Below are positions 1 through 10,917 of a stretch of DNA of 64,000 bases, in pieces; position 1 is the stretch's first letter; each line of letters begins with the position of its first letter. Made by a program: the position numbers and the translations under genes. The DNA is from Numida meleagris (lineage: Eukaryota > Chordata > Aves > Galliformes > Numididae), in contig NC_034424.1 in assembly GCF_002078875.1 (NCBI RefSeq), positions 9,311,894-9,375,893 on the forward strand. Reading direction: 5' to 3'. Below the pieces are notes generated by a model that saw only the letters and a list, made by a program, of their open reading frames with translations, had not been told where the DNA came from and searched no databases.

Positions 1-488
1 GTTCCCAGAAATGAGCTGCTTCTGATGGCTGCAATGCAGAAGTCTCCTCAGTAGTCAATGACATCTTTGGGGAATACACTAAAAGGGGCAACCCTGCCTC
101 TTCCCTCAGTAGGTTTTTCCTGTTTTTATGAACCTGAAATGGATGTTAAGGAAGCAATTAGAAATTATTTGCAGGTCTCACTCTCTCAACAAGAGAACCT
201 TACTGCTGCCATGCTGGGAGCCTGCTATGAACTGCAACAGCACAGTTTCAATTAAACAGAAAGGCATTGCAGCAGCAGAGGCAGCCCAGCTGGGGAGGCT
301 AGGGAAGGAGGGCAGCTCGCCATCCCACAGATCGAGCTGGGAATGGGTGAGAGCCCTTCTTGGCTCAGGAGCCCTCCAAACCTGGTGGCAGGATTCAAGA
401 AAACCACAGGCATTACCACCTGCATCTGAAAACTGCTGGAGGAAAAGGAAACTACTGGCTAGACAGACTTTCCCTTCTTCTCCACTCC

Positions 489-520
<32 letters not shown>

Positions 521-1055
521 TTAAACAAACCAAAAAGCTTGGCACTTCTCTAACACCCCCTTTTCCAAAATCGTCCATTTGGGATACTGACAGCTCTGTC
601 AATGAGGTGAGGCAGTTTGAATTCTACGACAAACACTTCTGGATACAAATCACGAAAAGAGCAGTGTGCGAACAGCATCTTCTCCTTGAGGTAGTCTTAG
701 TCATCTCAGTCCCCAGCCCCAAAATACAAAAGAACTAACCCTAACAAACACTGCAACTTTAAACATCTTCACATTCTGTAAACTGCTGGAGAATGCATCT
801 GCTGCATTCATACAGAACCATGTGCATCGTGTTGAAGATCATACATTCAACTCTGTCGTGAAATAAATATATAGGAAAAAGAGTAAAAAAAAAACAACAA
901 AAACAAACAAAAGATTCTTGCTACAGCGGCAGGGACACCCATTGCCCTGTCTCAGCACCTCCCTCCTGCCTTGATCATGTTTCCCCCTTCCTCTGGAGGC
1001 GAGCCTGCTCCCTGCCTGAGGCACAGAGTAAGGCACCGGCCGGGGCAAGCTGGGC
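1..1055 (-). other. NR6A1: NR6A1 3' UTR (partial, runs off the left edge)
   Basis: This sequence lies directly downstream of the NR6A1 stop codon on the minus strand, so it is read as the proximal 3' UTR. No AATAAA or ATTAAA signal is visible on the minus strand here, which suggests the UTR continues past position 1. GCNF transcripts in other vertebrates have long 3' UTRs, which fits. A 24-base A run on the minus strand (plus-strand T run at 490-513) is the most obvious internal feature and could be a retroposon tail or a simple repeat. The open frames here are short and cross the homopolymer, so none is called a gene. Confidence 0.75.
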
Positions 1056-1144
1056 TCACTCTTTGCTCACACTGGTCTTGCAGGAATGCAGAACGGCCTT
1101 AAAAAGGAGAGGCAGCTGCTCCAGCGGGACATTCACCATCTTTC
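1056..1144 (-). CDS. NR6A1: NR6A1 last coding exon (end of ligand-binding domain, stop)
   Basis: This exon encodes the C-terminus of germ cell nuclear factor, including MVNVPLEQLPLLFKAVLH and ending in the residues CKTSVSKE before a TGA at 1056-1058. The acceptor is CTTAACAG on the minus strand, and the split glycine codon joins the previous exon (GCA G / GA AAG). In the nuclear receptor fold this covers the end of helix 10/11 and the short tail. The tail has no acidic AF-2 helix, as expected for GCNF, which represses by recruiting corepressors instead of activating. Only conservative changes from mammalian GCNF, as I recall it, are seen (for example KAV for KVV). The family assignment is secure. 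Confidence 0.97.
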
Positions 1145-2154
1145 CTGTTAAGAAAAAGATCAGAATTAGCAGCCATTCCTGAATCAGATTTCCGAGAGAC
1201 ACCTAAGCCAGCTCCACTGATGACGGTTTTACCTTGAACCTCTCAGAGAAACAGTTAATCATCCTCCCGCTACATTAGACATTTGATACCCATTTGGGCA
1301 CAACAGGATTTATTATTTACTGAAATGAAAGCTAAATAAATGGGCAAAGTCAGATCAAAATGATTTCTCCACAATGGAGCAGTATTTACAGAAACTGGGA
1401 AAGACTAAATCCTTTCCCTCCTCAAACTCCCTTGTTGATCTCAGTGAGTAAATTATGTGCGCTATTATGTGATTATTATCTGGTTTATTACAACAGGGTA
1501 GGACGAAGCACACGGAGCCTTGACACAAGGAGACAAGTATCTTCCTTTACCACAACATCTAGGAACAAACAATATCTTAATAACACCAGACCCTGCAGAT
1601 CTAATTAGTGACACAGCTGAACTAGGAAATTCACCCGCACGTCTCAGAGGTGCCGAGGCCCAGAGCAGCCAAGGCACGGATTACCTGCAGGCCTGCTGCT
1701 GCCCTGCTGACTGAGCACCCCAGGCAGCACACGAGGATTTCCCTGCCTCTCCTGAAACAACTCACACCAGGACCACGCCTGCTTGAGACAAAATGCCTTT
1801 GAGCCAGGATGGGAGGGAAGAAAATAAAAGACGAGCCTGACTGAAATGCTGCACGTGGGCACTTCGGGGGCAAGGCCCACCTCCTTGGGAGCAGGGGAAC
1901 ACGAGCATACAGCACACGTGCCTGGCACAGGGGGCACAACAGGGACAACGTGCCAAAGAGTCGGCATGGCTGGGTGACCTGGGGGTGGCAGAGACCGCCT
2001 CAAAGCCAGGGGAGCAGCTCGAACAGAACGAGGTCTCACATAAAGACCCTCCAACAAAGTGGGCAAGGATTCCATTCTTGTACATTAACTTTTTTTCAAA
2101 AGCAGATTTAATAATTTGCAAATGATTGCCGTGGGAGAAGAGCTTAGAAGTTAC
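1145..2154 (-). other. NR6A1: NR6A1 intron (last)
   Basis: This 1.0-kb intron has a GTAACTTC donor and a TTTTTCTTAACAG acceptor on the minus strand. It is moderately GC-rich in its second half. No repeat family, RNA gene or extra exon was recognised. Confidence 0.9.
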
Positions 2155-2307
2155 CTGCAATATATCGTATCTCTGGCAAACACATCATTAGATCCGGGAA
2201 ACGGTTTGGCTGGTGCGGGTATTTGTACTCTGTGAAGTCCTGGCAAACATACCAGTACCGCTTATTCAGCTGCTCCAGTTGGGATGCATTGGTTAGACCT
2301 CTAATGT
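2155..2307 (-). CDS. NR6A1: NR6A1 exon, ligand-binding domain (penultimate coding exon)
   Basis: This 153-nt exon (51 codons) encodes the GCNF segment beginning DIRGLTNASQLEQLNKRYW and continuing through CQDFTEYKYPHQPNRFPDL to RYIAG. It corresponds to helices 9 and 10 of the nuclear receptor ligand-binding fold, which is the dimerisation side. The acceptor is TTTGCTTGCAG and the donor is GCAG/GTAAC. The exon is split at both ends inside codons (G/AC for Asp and G/GA for Gly), matching both neighbours. Differences from mammals are few and conservative (such as N for S after GLT, V for I in YVCQD). The remaining intron phase is intact, so there is no sign of a pseudogene. Confidence 0.97.
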
Positions 2308-4334
2308 CTGCAAGCAAATATGATCACAGCGATAAAAACATGAGGAAAACAACTGAGAACAGCAGCAGATTCACACTTCTTGGGAGGACAGACTGATTTC
2401 TAAAACTCTAAGCTGGGTCACTGTTTTGGAGGCTGACTGTGAGTGCCCAGTTACACAGAGACTTCACTCCCGGTGTGCCTGGGCACAAGACCTCCTTCCA
2501 CAAAGACGTGGATGGGAATAGCTGATGCCCTAACCTGCTCATCTTCAGTGCTCAGGGCACTCCCTTGCAGATAGCAGCTCTAGCAACCTTAAATCCCTGC
2601 CTGGCTTCTGTAAAGCAGCTGCGTGTCAAGGTTTTGTCCTCACAGCGGATCCAATGTAATACTTCCTCAGACAGAAACATGGTGATTTTGGCTGTATCAT
2701 CTTGGCTGAGGAAAGCGTTTGACTCTGCTAATTCAAGGTATCATCATATTTCTTCCCATCTGCTTATGAATTATGTCAAATGAGCTTTACAAACTTGACA
2801 AGTTCTTATTTTAAAATTCAGCTTTACCCACATCAGGCAATGAATGCAAAGGAAAAGTGGACGTTTCCAAGCCATGAGCGTGGCAGGAAGTCCCACTGCC
2901 ACCTTTCAGCATGATCAATGACATCTGCTGGGTGTCCTGGGGGGGATCCAATGCGGTTGGAATACGGAAACTACGCGACCCTCGCTGTGGGCTCAGTCTC
3001 ATGAGACCATCTGACGGAAGAGGCATTTATCTGTTGCCCAAAAGCTGACTTTTAAAAATAATTTTCAGGTATTTCACATAAAAAATTGCAAACTTCAACT
3101 AAAAATAAAAGAAGACAGGAAGTTAATGAAAATACATTTTGGAAAACAATGGAGACAGCTAAAGAAGTGTCAGGAAACTGCCCAGGGAAGCAAACCGGAA
3201 TCTCAGCCCGGGCACACATTGAAGCGTCAGCACTATCTCCTGGTGAAAATGAGTGGGGGAGGAGGGAGTTTTCAGCACATTTTACAGACTGCAACTATCT
3301 TTCACAGCATGAAAGACTCTGGGGACATTTATTTCCAAAATTACAGCTGAACACCATCTATTAAGCATTTTCCTCTCCATACTTCTCTTCATTTATGCAC
3401 ACACAACATAAAGAAATGTCCCAAGAGGCTCCACAGACTTGTAATGGCAACAGGCAACTACTGGAAAGGGAGTCACAACAAACCTATTGATTCCAAACTA
3501 TTTCAGCCCATTGCATTTGTTAGGAACTGACCAGGATCTCCTTGCACATTGAAGAATTAATTTACATTTCATTTTGCATTGACTTAATTAAAGATTTTCA
3601 AGGGTCTTGCAACAGGCTTAACTGCTGGCTCCAATACACTGGTTAACCAACAGGAGGATACCACCCCTCATTAGGCAGAATTAATTGCCTGCACATTCAT
3701 TCCTGAACACTTCCCACTTTAAAGAGTTAGCATTAGACATAGGAAAATATATTGGTGAAGATTCTAAATAGTAGGAAGCCAGCTAGGTGACCCCAGCATA
3801 AATCCTGAAGGTAAATCACTTAAGAGAGTCAGGAAAGCTCTACAAAGGAAGGATCTGTTTTTACAAAGCCACTCTTTCAAGCAGAAGAACAAACACATTT
3901 TCAGTTTTGAATCTGTGAAAGATTATTATTTACTATGGAAAAAAATCATGCAAATTAATTGTTAATTTGCCTAAACATCCATCTACACCAATGTTACTTT
4001 CAGACGACTGCTGAAAAGTTCATCAGCAGCTGGTAAGTAATCAGTCACCCAAATGCTCTCCAGACAAATGTTACCAGTTCCTCTGTTATATTCTTACTCT
4101 GATATGAGCATTTTAGATACATTCCAACTGTATGTGTGGCACAAGTACTGTCCTTGGTGTCTACATTTAAAGGCAATAAAAGCAACTAAGCAAAAGCATT
4201 CCTTCACTTCCAGAACTTCCTCACACTGGTGTCTGCTGTCTGCATGACAGTGGAGGCTTTGCAGAGCCCACATCAGTCCCTGGGTTTCAGATCCTTCCTC
4301 CAGCAGGACTGATTCCTTCTCTTCACTGACTCAC
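2308..4334 (-). other. NR6A1: NR6A1 intron with AT-rich homeobox-motif patch
   Basis: This 2.0-kb intron has a GTGAGTCAG donor and a TTTGCTTGCAG acceptor on the minus strand. At about 3540-3720 it contains an AT-rich stretch with several TTAAT/ATTAA cores (for example ACTTAATTAAAG and CAGAATTAATTGCC). That composition is seen in conserved noncoding elements but is not proof of one. No transposon or RNA gene was recognised. Confidence 0.85.
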
Positions 4335-4456
4335 CTTGATTTAGGAAGTTAATGGCTTTCATGCATGCATACTCCTCGTTGCTGACCTTCAGTTGGTTGA
4401 ATTTGCGAAAGAGGTAGATCAACCGCTCCATCACCTCCATCCCCTCTTCACTGAAT
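4335..4456 (-). CDS. NR6A1: NR6A1 exon, ligand-binding domain (middle helices)
   Basis: This 122-nt exon encodes residues beginning with FSEEGMEVMERLIYL and ending KVSNEEYACMKAINFLNQ. It corresponds to about helices 7 to 9 of the nuclear receptor ligand-binding domain; the EEYACMKAI segment is a hallmark of the family. The acceptor is CTCTGTCCTCCAG and the donor is CAAG/GTGAGTC, close to consensus. The entry codon is split as AG/A (Arg of LHR) and the exit codon as G/AC (Asp). The local change LFRKFNQ replaces the mammalian LYHKFHQ, as I recall it. The frame is open with no disruption. Confidence 0.97.
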
Positions 4457-7400
4457 CTGGAGGACAGAGATCACACATCAACATATTTGGGACACAGCCC
4501 ACACAAGAAAGGCAAGAAGCTCATTTTAGGAACTTCAGAGATTTTAAAATCTTGCAATAGTATTCAAAAAACCCTCACCAAATCTGCTTCAAGTCTGCTG
4601 GGACTGCTAAATGGAAGTAGAAGCAAGTGCTTCAGTTTATTTCCAGCCTGCTCCAGGCATCCAGTGGAGCCAGGAACATGCTGTAACCTCTTGTATGCTT
4701 GCAGGCAAGCTGCTTTGCCTCTCCACACTTGTACTGCCCCAAGTCCCAATCAGGACAGCACCTTCCCACCTGACGGAGCAGGCATCCTCCTTCACTTTGT
4801 ATTTCCAACACCAGAAGTGCCTACAGTTTCTTTTATCTGTGTAATGCCATTTGAATTAGCGTTGTTTTAAACATCAGAGAATCTCACTGACCCACACACA
4901 ACAGCGCTCCTCATTTATCTAATGGACAGGTGAGGACCTCCCATCCCCTCCCTAAAATTCCCATGAGGAAACGTGGGACATGGAGACTCCATACTTCTGC
5001 ACAACCGTATTTATTGCCCATTATGGTTTGCTCGTCTTCCTCAGCTGACAGCTTCTTGAGGTGAGACACTGCAGTAAGGCTGGGACCCTCCTTGCAAATA
5101 CAAATATGCACCAAAACACAAATAACCAAGGCTAACGTGAGTGAAACTCCAGGTTGCAGATGCAATACCCGAGGTTAATCACGGAGTCTAAGTAAGGCCT
5201 GCTATTTCCTTCTGAACCCCTTCCCTCAAACAGTCCAGGCAGGAGTCATTGTGCATTCTACACATACACTGAGACCCAATGGCAGCAGCACTGCCGCCAG
5301 TGAGGGCTGTCTCAGGCCCACTGCTGGGATCTGCAGCCACCACGGATGCCAGTCCTGAGAAGTTCTCCCCCTGTACGAGCTGTATTCACTTCTGAACGCG
5401 TGTTGCTTGCACTCACAGAGCTCTCAGTCCCCTGCACGGCCGCCCCGCTGTTTGTCAGCGCAGCACACAGAGCAGATGGGCTATTTGTCACACATCAGCA
5501 CGGGCTCGCTCAAAGCAAGCAGGTGAGGAGATACGGTCCCACGGGGGAGCCCAGCGCTAAACACACAACTATAAACATCTAAGAAGTTCCATAAACAGGA
5601 GGGGGATGAGATGTTTCCAAGAAAACCATCAGCCTCAGGCACAGGAAGCCTGCTGAAAACAAGCTGCAGGCTTCTCCCGGAGCTCCCACCCCAGCCGAGA
5701 GAAGCCAGGAACCAACAGGTGGCAGAGGGCAGCCCCATGCACAGGGACACGGCTCCTCCCCCCTGGGAAATCGCCCGGCGCAGACCTTAGGGGCACAGAA
5801 CCCAGCCCCCGTGCTGCAAGAGGAGCCAGGCCCCGCACACCAGGGGTGACTGCAGCAGGGGTAAGAAGCAGGAGCAAGCTGCAGGGCGTGGAGCGGCTCT
5901 GGTGCCTGCAGGAGCTGCCCACGTGTGCAAATGGCCAGTACCGGCCTCTCCCGAGTGCCTCTCACCACAACATCACTGGTTTCAAAGAAACCGTGGATTG
6001 CATAAATCCTCAGAAGTGGGACAGAAGTGTTTCGGCAAGCGTCAGCTGCGCTCTGCCATTGTACCGCACAAAGAATAAGAGCGCAGCCAGAAAGTCAGCT
6101 CTGAATAGAACGAAAATAGAACTCTTCTCACTGAATAGCACCTTATTTTGGCATGGATGTTTGTTTACTTCAAAGTTATTTGTAAAATGCACGGTGGAGG
6201 TTGGCCTCAGAGAAGCGAAAACAAGCTATCTGAACTTTGGGTCAGTTCTTCAGGAAAGTAATATTGTAAGTGATGAAAGCCTTGTCGGCTAATCTAAAGT
6301 TGTACAAGTTTTCTTGCTCTCAAGTTGACATTAAAAATCTTGCAGGTGCAAGATTGCAAAGCTCAAGAAGTTAATGAGCACAAAGACCACTCAGTTGTCT
6401 GTGGAGTTTAATTGTTTTTAGAGCATGCATATTTTTACCAGCCACTCATCACTTCATAAATCCAGGAGAGCTCTTCTCTCATTCCTGCAGTTGAACTGCC
6501 TTAGTTTTCCTTGCATACTTTCCTCCCCCTTTCAAACAAAGCTGTTCTGTTTTTCACAGCCCTATTTCTTCCCGAGGACTGACTCCTCCACACACCTTTC
6601 CTCGCAGTTTACACCAGGCGTGTTTCTGGCTATGGGTTATCAGGATCAGCTGGGAAGAGGGGGAAGAGAAGCGCTATCAGAAGAGTGCTGGGGGAGGTCA
6701 GGAATCCATTCATTTCATATTCACCTACAGAAAACAGCACAATAAAAGAAAACATTTGATCCAGCAGCCCAGGAGAACGCTCAGCCTGCTGTTAGAGTGG
6801 AATAAGACACAGGATCCCATCCGATGCGTTCACTGGCACCTACCTAAGCATTAGAATTGCCCCTGTCATTTTGCTAAATACCAAAATAACCCCAATGAGC
6901 CGGACCAGCACAGCTCAGAGCAATTGTTTTCACCTGGCTGCGAGACCAAACTTCATTCTGCAATAACCACTAATCAGCACTGGAATTCTCCAAGGAAATG
7001 GAAGCTCTTCAAGAAACCCCTCAAGGCAGAAACCTCTCTTGATGAGTTCCCTCACAAATCCGAAGGAAACAGCTTCTCAGGAGTGTATGTCCCCCTGCCA
7101 CATGCACACAGTTACGCTATGGATAAGCTGCCACAAAGACAACAGAGACTCAGCCCTCATCTGTGCAGCTTCCCGCAAATGGCTTTTGGTGTGCATTTTC
7201 CCATTTTCCCTAATGACAATTAGCGATACTTGAAAAGCTAAATCAGAAGAGACCACAGCAGCATTCCACTCCTAAGAATGCCTATTTTCACCCATGTGCA
7301 CAGATCTCCTCTGAAGGACCTTTGAGGCTACTGGCTTTGAATCTCCCGTTTCTGAAGGGGGAGGGTTCCTCCTTTGTCCTGTTTTCTTACCTCTCGCTCG

Positions 7401-8835
7401 TATTTATCACAAACCCCAAATGAAACACACGCTTCTCTTTCGAGGCTCTGACCAGGACAGCGCAAACAAAAGGAAGGATGAATATAGGAACAAGTGTTAT
7501 TGTGCTTCCCTCTGACCCACGCTGCTCCCCACAGGAGCAGCACCAGGCACGGGATGAATAGCAACGGCTGGGCTGAGCGTGTGGAGCAGGAACCTGCCCC
7601 AGGAAACAAGGCATCTGGGGGCAGCCCTCACCCCCCCCCCCGTGGCCCTCAGCAAGTTGGTCTCCAGGGGGTGAAGGGAAATGCACAAAGGAACCTCAAG
7701 GAACTGCTCGGTGGTACAATGACCTGAGAGTACAGACGTACTTTAAATCTCTCCTTACTAAGCATTTAGATCCCCCAATGACTCCTGCAATACCACCAAA
7801 CCTGGCACAGGCAGAGCACCAACAGAGCAAACGTTAAAGCGGAGGGTGGGCAGCAGCCCAGGTAAATCCCACCTATTTTGTCATGACATTGTAAGATTGT
7901 GACTGCTGCCAAAAGGATCTGGCTGTCACGAAGACTACAGAAGGAGAAGAAAAAAAAAAAGCATAAAAAAATCATCACCCTGGCCAAAATGATAAATGAC
8001 AGGCAGGTTACTCAGAGCATCAGATAGTACAGACTATGGAAAAACAAGAGCTAAGTTGCAACATCTTTACATTTATGAAATAAAAACAATGAAATAGCAA
8101 TTAATAATGAACACTTTGATAATAAAGACAACCAGCTTTGTGAACAATCTTTCCATTGCCCAAACAATTTTTTAATTTCTGTATCTCAGGGTTACCCAAA
8201 GTGTCAGATTAATTTGTTTCATTCTCCCCACAATAAAGGTGGTTTGTAGGGTTGTGCTGAAGGGAGATGGCATTGCTACAGGAGAGCCACCCTCAAGATG
8301 ATGCAACCAGAACCTGCTTCCTCTTCCAATAGCTGGGAATTCTCTGACCAGCTACCTGCTTGGGCAGCCAGGAGCCTCTCTGGCTGTTAATACTGTTGTT
8401 AGCTTGAAAACAAAAGCTCCACGCTGCTTTTTTTTCTCCCTCACTTACAGTTTGATTTCTACAACTTTTATGAAAGAAATAAGAATAAAAAATGGAATAA
8501 AAAATTCAAAAATGTAGCAAAGATTCTTAAAGAAGGATGTAAAGAAAGTTCAGGTAAAATTAGGAATAAATCTGCCATGCGCTGAGAAACACAGAACACA
8601 AGTTTTTGTGAACTGCATGCAGCCACAGAGACTAGACAGAAAAATTGTCAGTCTCGACAGAAACCACAAACTGAAATCTCAGGACATCTACTCCAGCTGC
8701 ATGACCAAAAGGAAAGGAAACATCATACACCTCCCTGTGAAAGGAAGCCTTCATTCAGCACCAACTAGCCATGGCCTGTCACATATGAAGTCTCAAGTAC
8801 ACATTGGAAGCACAGAACTCCCACCGGCGCCTCAC
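4457..8835 (-). other. NR6A1: NR6A1 intron (4.4 kb)
   Basis: The intron has a GTGAGGCGCC donor and a CTCTGTCCTCCAG acceptor on the minus strand. It contains a 12-to-13-base C run near 7629-7641, an A run near 7949-7959, and AT-rich sequence around 8040-8180 and 8460-8560. No transposon, RNA gene or further exon was recognised. The short open frames have no recognisable content. Confidence 0.85.
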
Positions 8836-9090
8836 CTGTGCAGCTCATCGTCAGAGGGCGAGTACTTGGAGGTGACGTCCGCGAGGTCACCAAAGATCTG
8901 TTTGCTGTAAACAGTCAGCGAGGAAAGCAGGATCAGCTCCTGCCAGGTGGAGCTGAGCAGGCAGGTATAGTCCTTGATCGAGAGTTCACAGAAGAACGGC
9001 AGCTTCTTGATCCAAGCAATCTGCCTGAAAAGCAATTCATCCGCCAGACGACACAACAATGCAAACAGCTCTGCCTGAGTCACTTTATAC
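8836..9090 (-). CDS. NR6A1: NR6A1 exon, ligand-binding domain core (signature region)
   Basis: This 255-nt exon (85 codons) encodes the most conserved part of the GCNF ligand-binding domain. It runs from YKVTQAELFALLCRLADE through RQIAWIKKLPFFCELS, DYTCLLSSTWQELILLSSL and TVYSKQIFGDLADVTSKYS to the residues DDELHR. The stretch from W-I-K-K-L-P-F-F to W-Q-E-L is the helix 3 to helix 5 nuclear receptor signature that shapes the cofactor-binding surface. The acceptor is ACTGTGCCTGCAG and the donor is CACAG/GTGAGG. Codons are split as GG/G at entry and AG/A at exit, matching the adjacent exons. Identity to mammalian GCNF is very high (D for E and S for A changes only in the parts I can compare from memory). 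Confidence 0.98.
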
Positions 9091-9653
9091 CTGCAGGCAC
9101 AGTTAATATGAAGGCATAAAAATAATTAAAAACACAGAATGACACAATCTGACAAGGCACTTGAAAAGCAAGAAAAATGTCACCAGAACTGGTGTGCGAG
9201 CGCCCGGCATGCCAGTGCCCAGAGTGTCACCTGGCGGCGGCAGCGGCGATTGCCAGCGCCTTCTGGGGCCAGGGGAGCACCCACAGGCTCCTGGACACGG
9301 GGCAAGCGGCCCCCGCAAGCTGACCCTGCGTTATTCCAGACCCACGTGCTTTCCCAGCCATGGTGCTCGTCACCAGCTCTTGTGCGTGGCTAGTGCCACC
9401 TCAGGGCTGAAACTACTGAACTCCGCTGCTGCGCAGCCTCAGCCCAGCACGTGCAGCCCGAAGCACTCCGCAAAGTCCCAGCCACGGGCACGGCCCCGCC
9501 ACAGGACAGGCTCTGCTTTGCTGCCTGCAATGCGGCTGCAGCAGCTCCCCATGCTCCCCGTGCCGCCAGCGCCCCGCGCAGCACGGCAGCTCGCTGGAGC
9601 ACAGCCCAGAACGCGGAGCTCAGGGCCGCCCCCACCGCGCCGAGCGCACTCAC
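9091..9653 (-). other. NR6A1: NR6A1 short GC-rich intron
   Basis: This 563-base intron is markedly GC- and CpG-rich from about 9200 to 9650, just downstream of the exon at 9654-9881. The donor is GTGAGTGCG and the acceptor ACTGTGCCTGCAG. The overlapping open frames on both strands here are low-complexity Ala/Arg/Pro translations of GC-rich DNA and are not called genes. Confidence 0.85.
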
Positions 9654-9881
9654 CCGTCTTCAATGAGCATCGGCGTGCCGAGCGGCTCCAGGTCCTCCGC
9701 TGACACCAGCTGGTTGATCAGGCTGTGCGACTGGGGGTCCAGGCTGCGCGCCTGGGGGGGCACCAGCGCCGAGTGAGCAGAATAGCTAAAAAGGTGCGGG
9801 AGGTACTGATAGTGCGTGGACACTGGCGTCCCAATATATTGATCCCTGAGTGCAGCAAATCCGTTCAGCTCCATGGACCTA
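9654..9881 (-). CDS. NR6A1: NR6A1 exon, hinge to start of ligand-binding domain
   Basis: This 228-nt exon (76 codons) encodes residues beginning RSMELNGFAALRDQYIG, continuing with HYQYLPHLFSYSAHSAL and ARSLDPQSHSLINQLVS, and ending EDLEPLGTPMLIEDG. It spans the hinge and the entry to helix 1 of the ligand-binding domain. The part from SLDPQ to MLIEDG is almost identical to mammals, while the YIGTPVSTHY region is more diverged. The acceptor is CTTTTCCTTTTCCAG and the donor is GACGG/GTGAGTG. Entry splits the serine codon AG/T, exit splits the glycine GG/G. An internal ATG (SMELNG) is present but there is no reason to treat it as a start. Confidence 0.97.
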
Positions 9882-10759
9882 CTGGAAAAGGAAAAGCTTT
9901 TTAATATACTACAAAAATTCCACCCACTTCATTAAAACGTTAAAAATCCATCTACAGAAATGTGGATATAAATAGAAAAGGAAAAAAAATGTGAACGAAT
10001 GAACGAAAAATCCCTTTGTGTTTAAATCCTACATTGGAAATAACTGAGCATGCAGATCGGGTGCTTTGTGCTGAGCCCGGCCCCGGCCGGTTCCTCTGAG
10101 CAAAGCGCAGGGAGCAGCTGCTCAGCAGCCATTCTGAGCAGACACCCGACTGCAGCGAGCACTTCCACTCCTGCTTTCTTAAAGGGACAGAATTTATGAC
10201 TGTAAATTAAATAGTTCATATAGCTACTGAACGCAAATACCTCCTGGCTTACAATGCAACTGAAAGCACATGGACTGCAAGCCTGAGATCCTTGCTGTGT
10301 TTACAGTCCAACGCTGAATCAGGAGGCCAGCACTAATGGTAACTCACAATACAACACCGCCAATTAGCAACCTAACTGGAATTCATTTATTTTCAAAATC
10401 TGAGCACAGTGAAGTAAAAGAGCATATACAGAATGAGCAGTGAAAGCTAATCAATTTGCCATGATCGGCAGGAAAAAAAAAAATCAATACAAATTAAGAG
10501 CTCTACTTCAATTATTGGAATTTTAACTCAACATTGCCTTCTTTTTTCATTTCACCACGAGCATTTCACCTCTCAATTCAGTATTTTTCAATCCAGTGGC
10601 TGTCTTTCTAAAAGTGCACTTAGAGATGTAAGGATGTGCAGCACGTTCAGCTTGCACAGAGGTATTCCCAGTGAACTTCTCCTACATTGACCCCAAGCAT
10701 CACTCAAGAAAACAGTCAGAATTATTACAAGATGAAACTCTTCCAGAGTTAATTCCCAC
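9882..10759 (-). other. NR6A1: NR6A1 intron (0.9 kb)
   Basis: The donor is GTGGGAATT and the acceptor CTTTTCCTTTTCCAG on the minus strand. The sequence is mostly AT-rich and unique-looking; no repeat, RNA gene or extra exon was recognised. Confidence 0.88.
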
Positions 10760-10917
10760 CTTGAAGATGGAGTAGATACAGGTGAAGGCTGGTTGCTCTC
10801 AGAAACTCCATTTCCAGGGGAACTGTGGTCGCTGTCTCCATTGTTGCTCCATGACATGTTTGCCTCTCCCTCAAATTCTTGTCCGGACATAATTCTTTCA
10901 ATCTCCTCCTCCGATAT
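10760..10917 (-). CDS. NR6A1: NR6A1 exon, hinge region with acidic and Ser-rich segments
   Basis: This 158-nt exon encodes the GCNF hinge, beginning ISEEEIERIMSGQEFEGEAN and continuing with SWSNNGDSDHSSPGNGV and ESNQPSPVSTPSS. The opening acidic helix is nearly invariant in GCNF. The following Ser/Asn/Pro-rich linker is more variable, with substitutions relative to the mammalian sequence as I recall it. The acceptor is ATTTCTGAAAG, with a weak polypyrimidine tract; the donor is TCAAG/GTGGGA. The upstream exon ends on a complete Gln codon, so this exon starts in phase 0 and exits after AG of a serine codon completed by T in the next exon. Confidence 0.96.

Noticed and set aside
490..513. Poly-A run (minus strand) considered as the NR6A1 transcript end
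   Set aside because: No upstream AATAAA-type signal lies within the expected distance; a genomic A run is the simpler reading.
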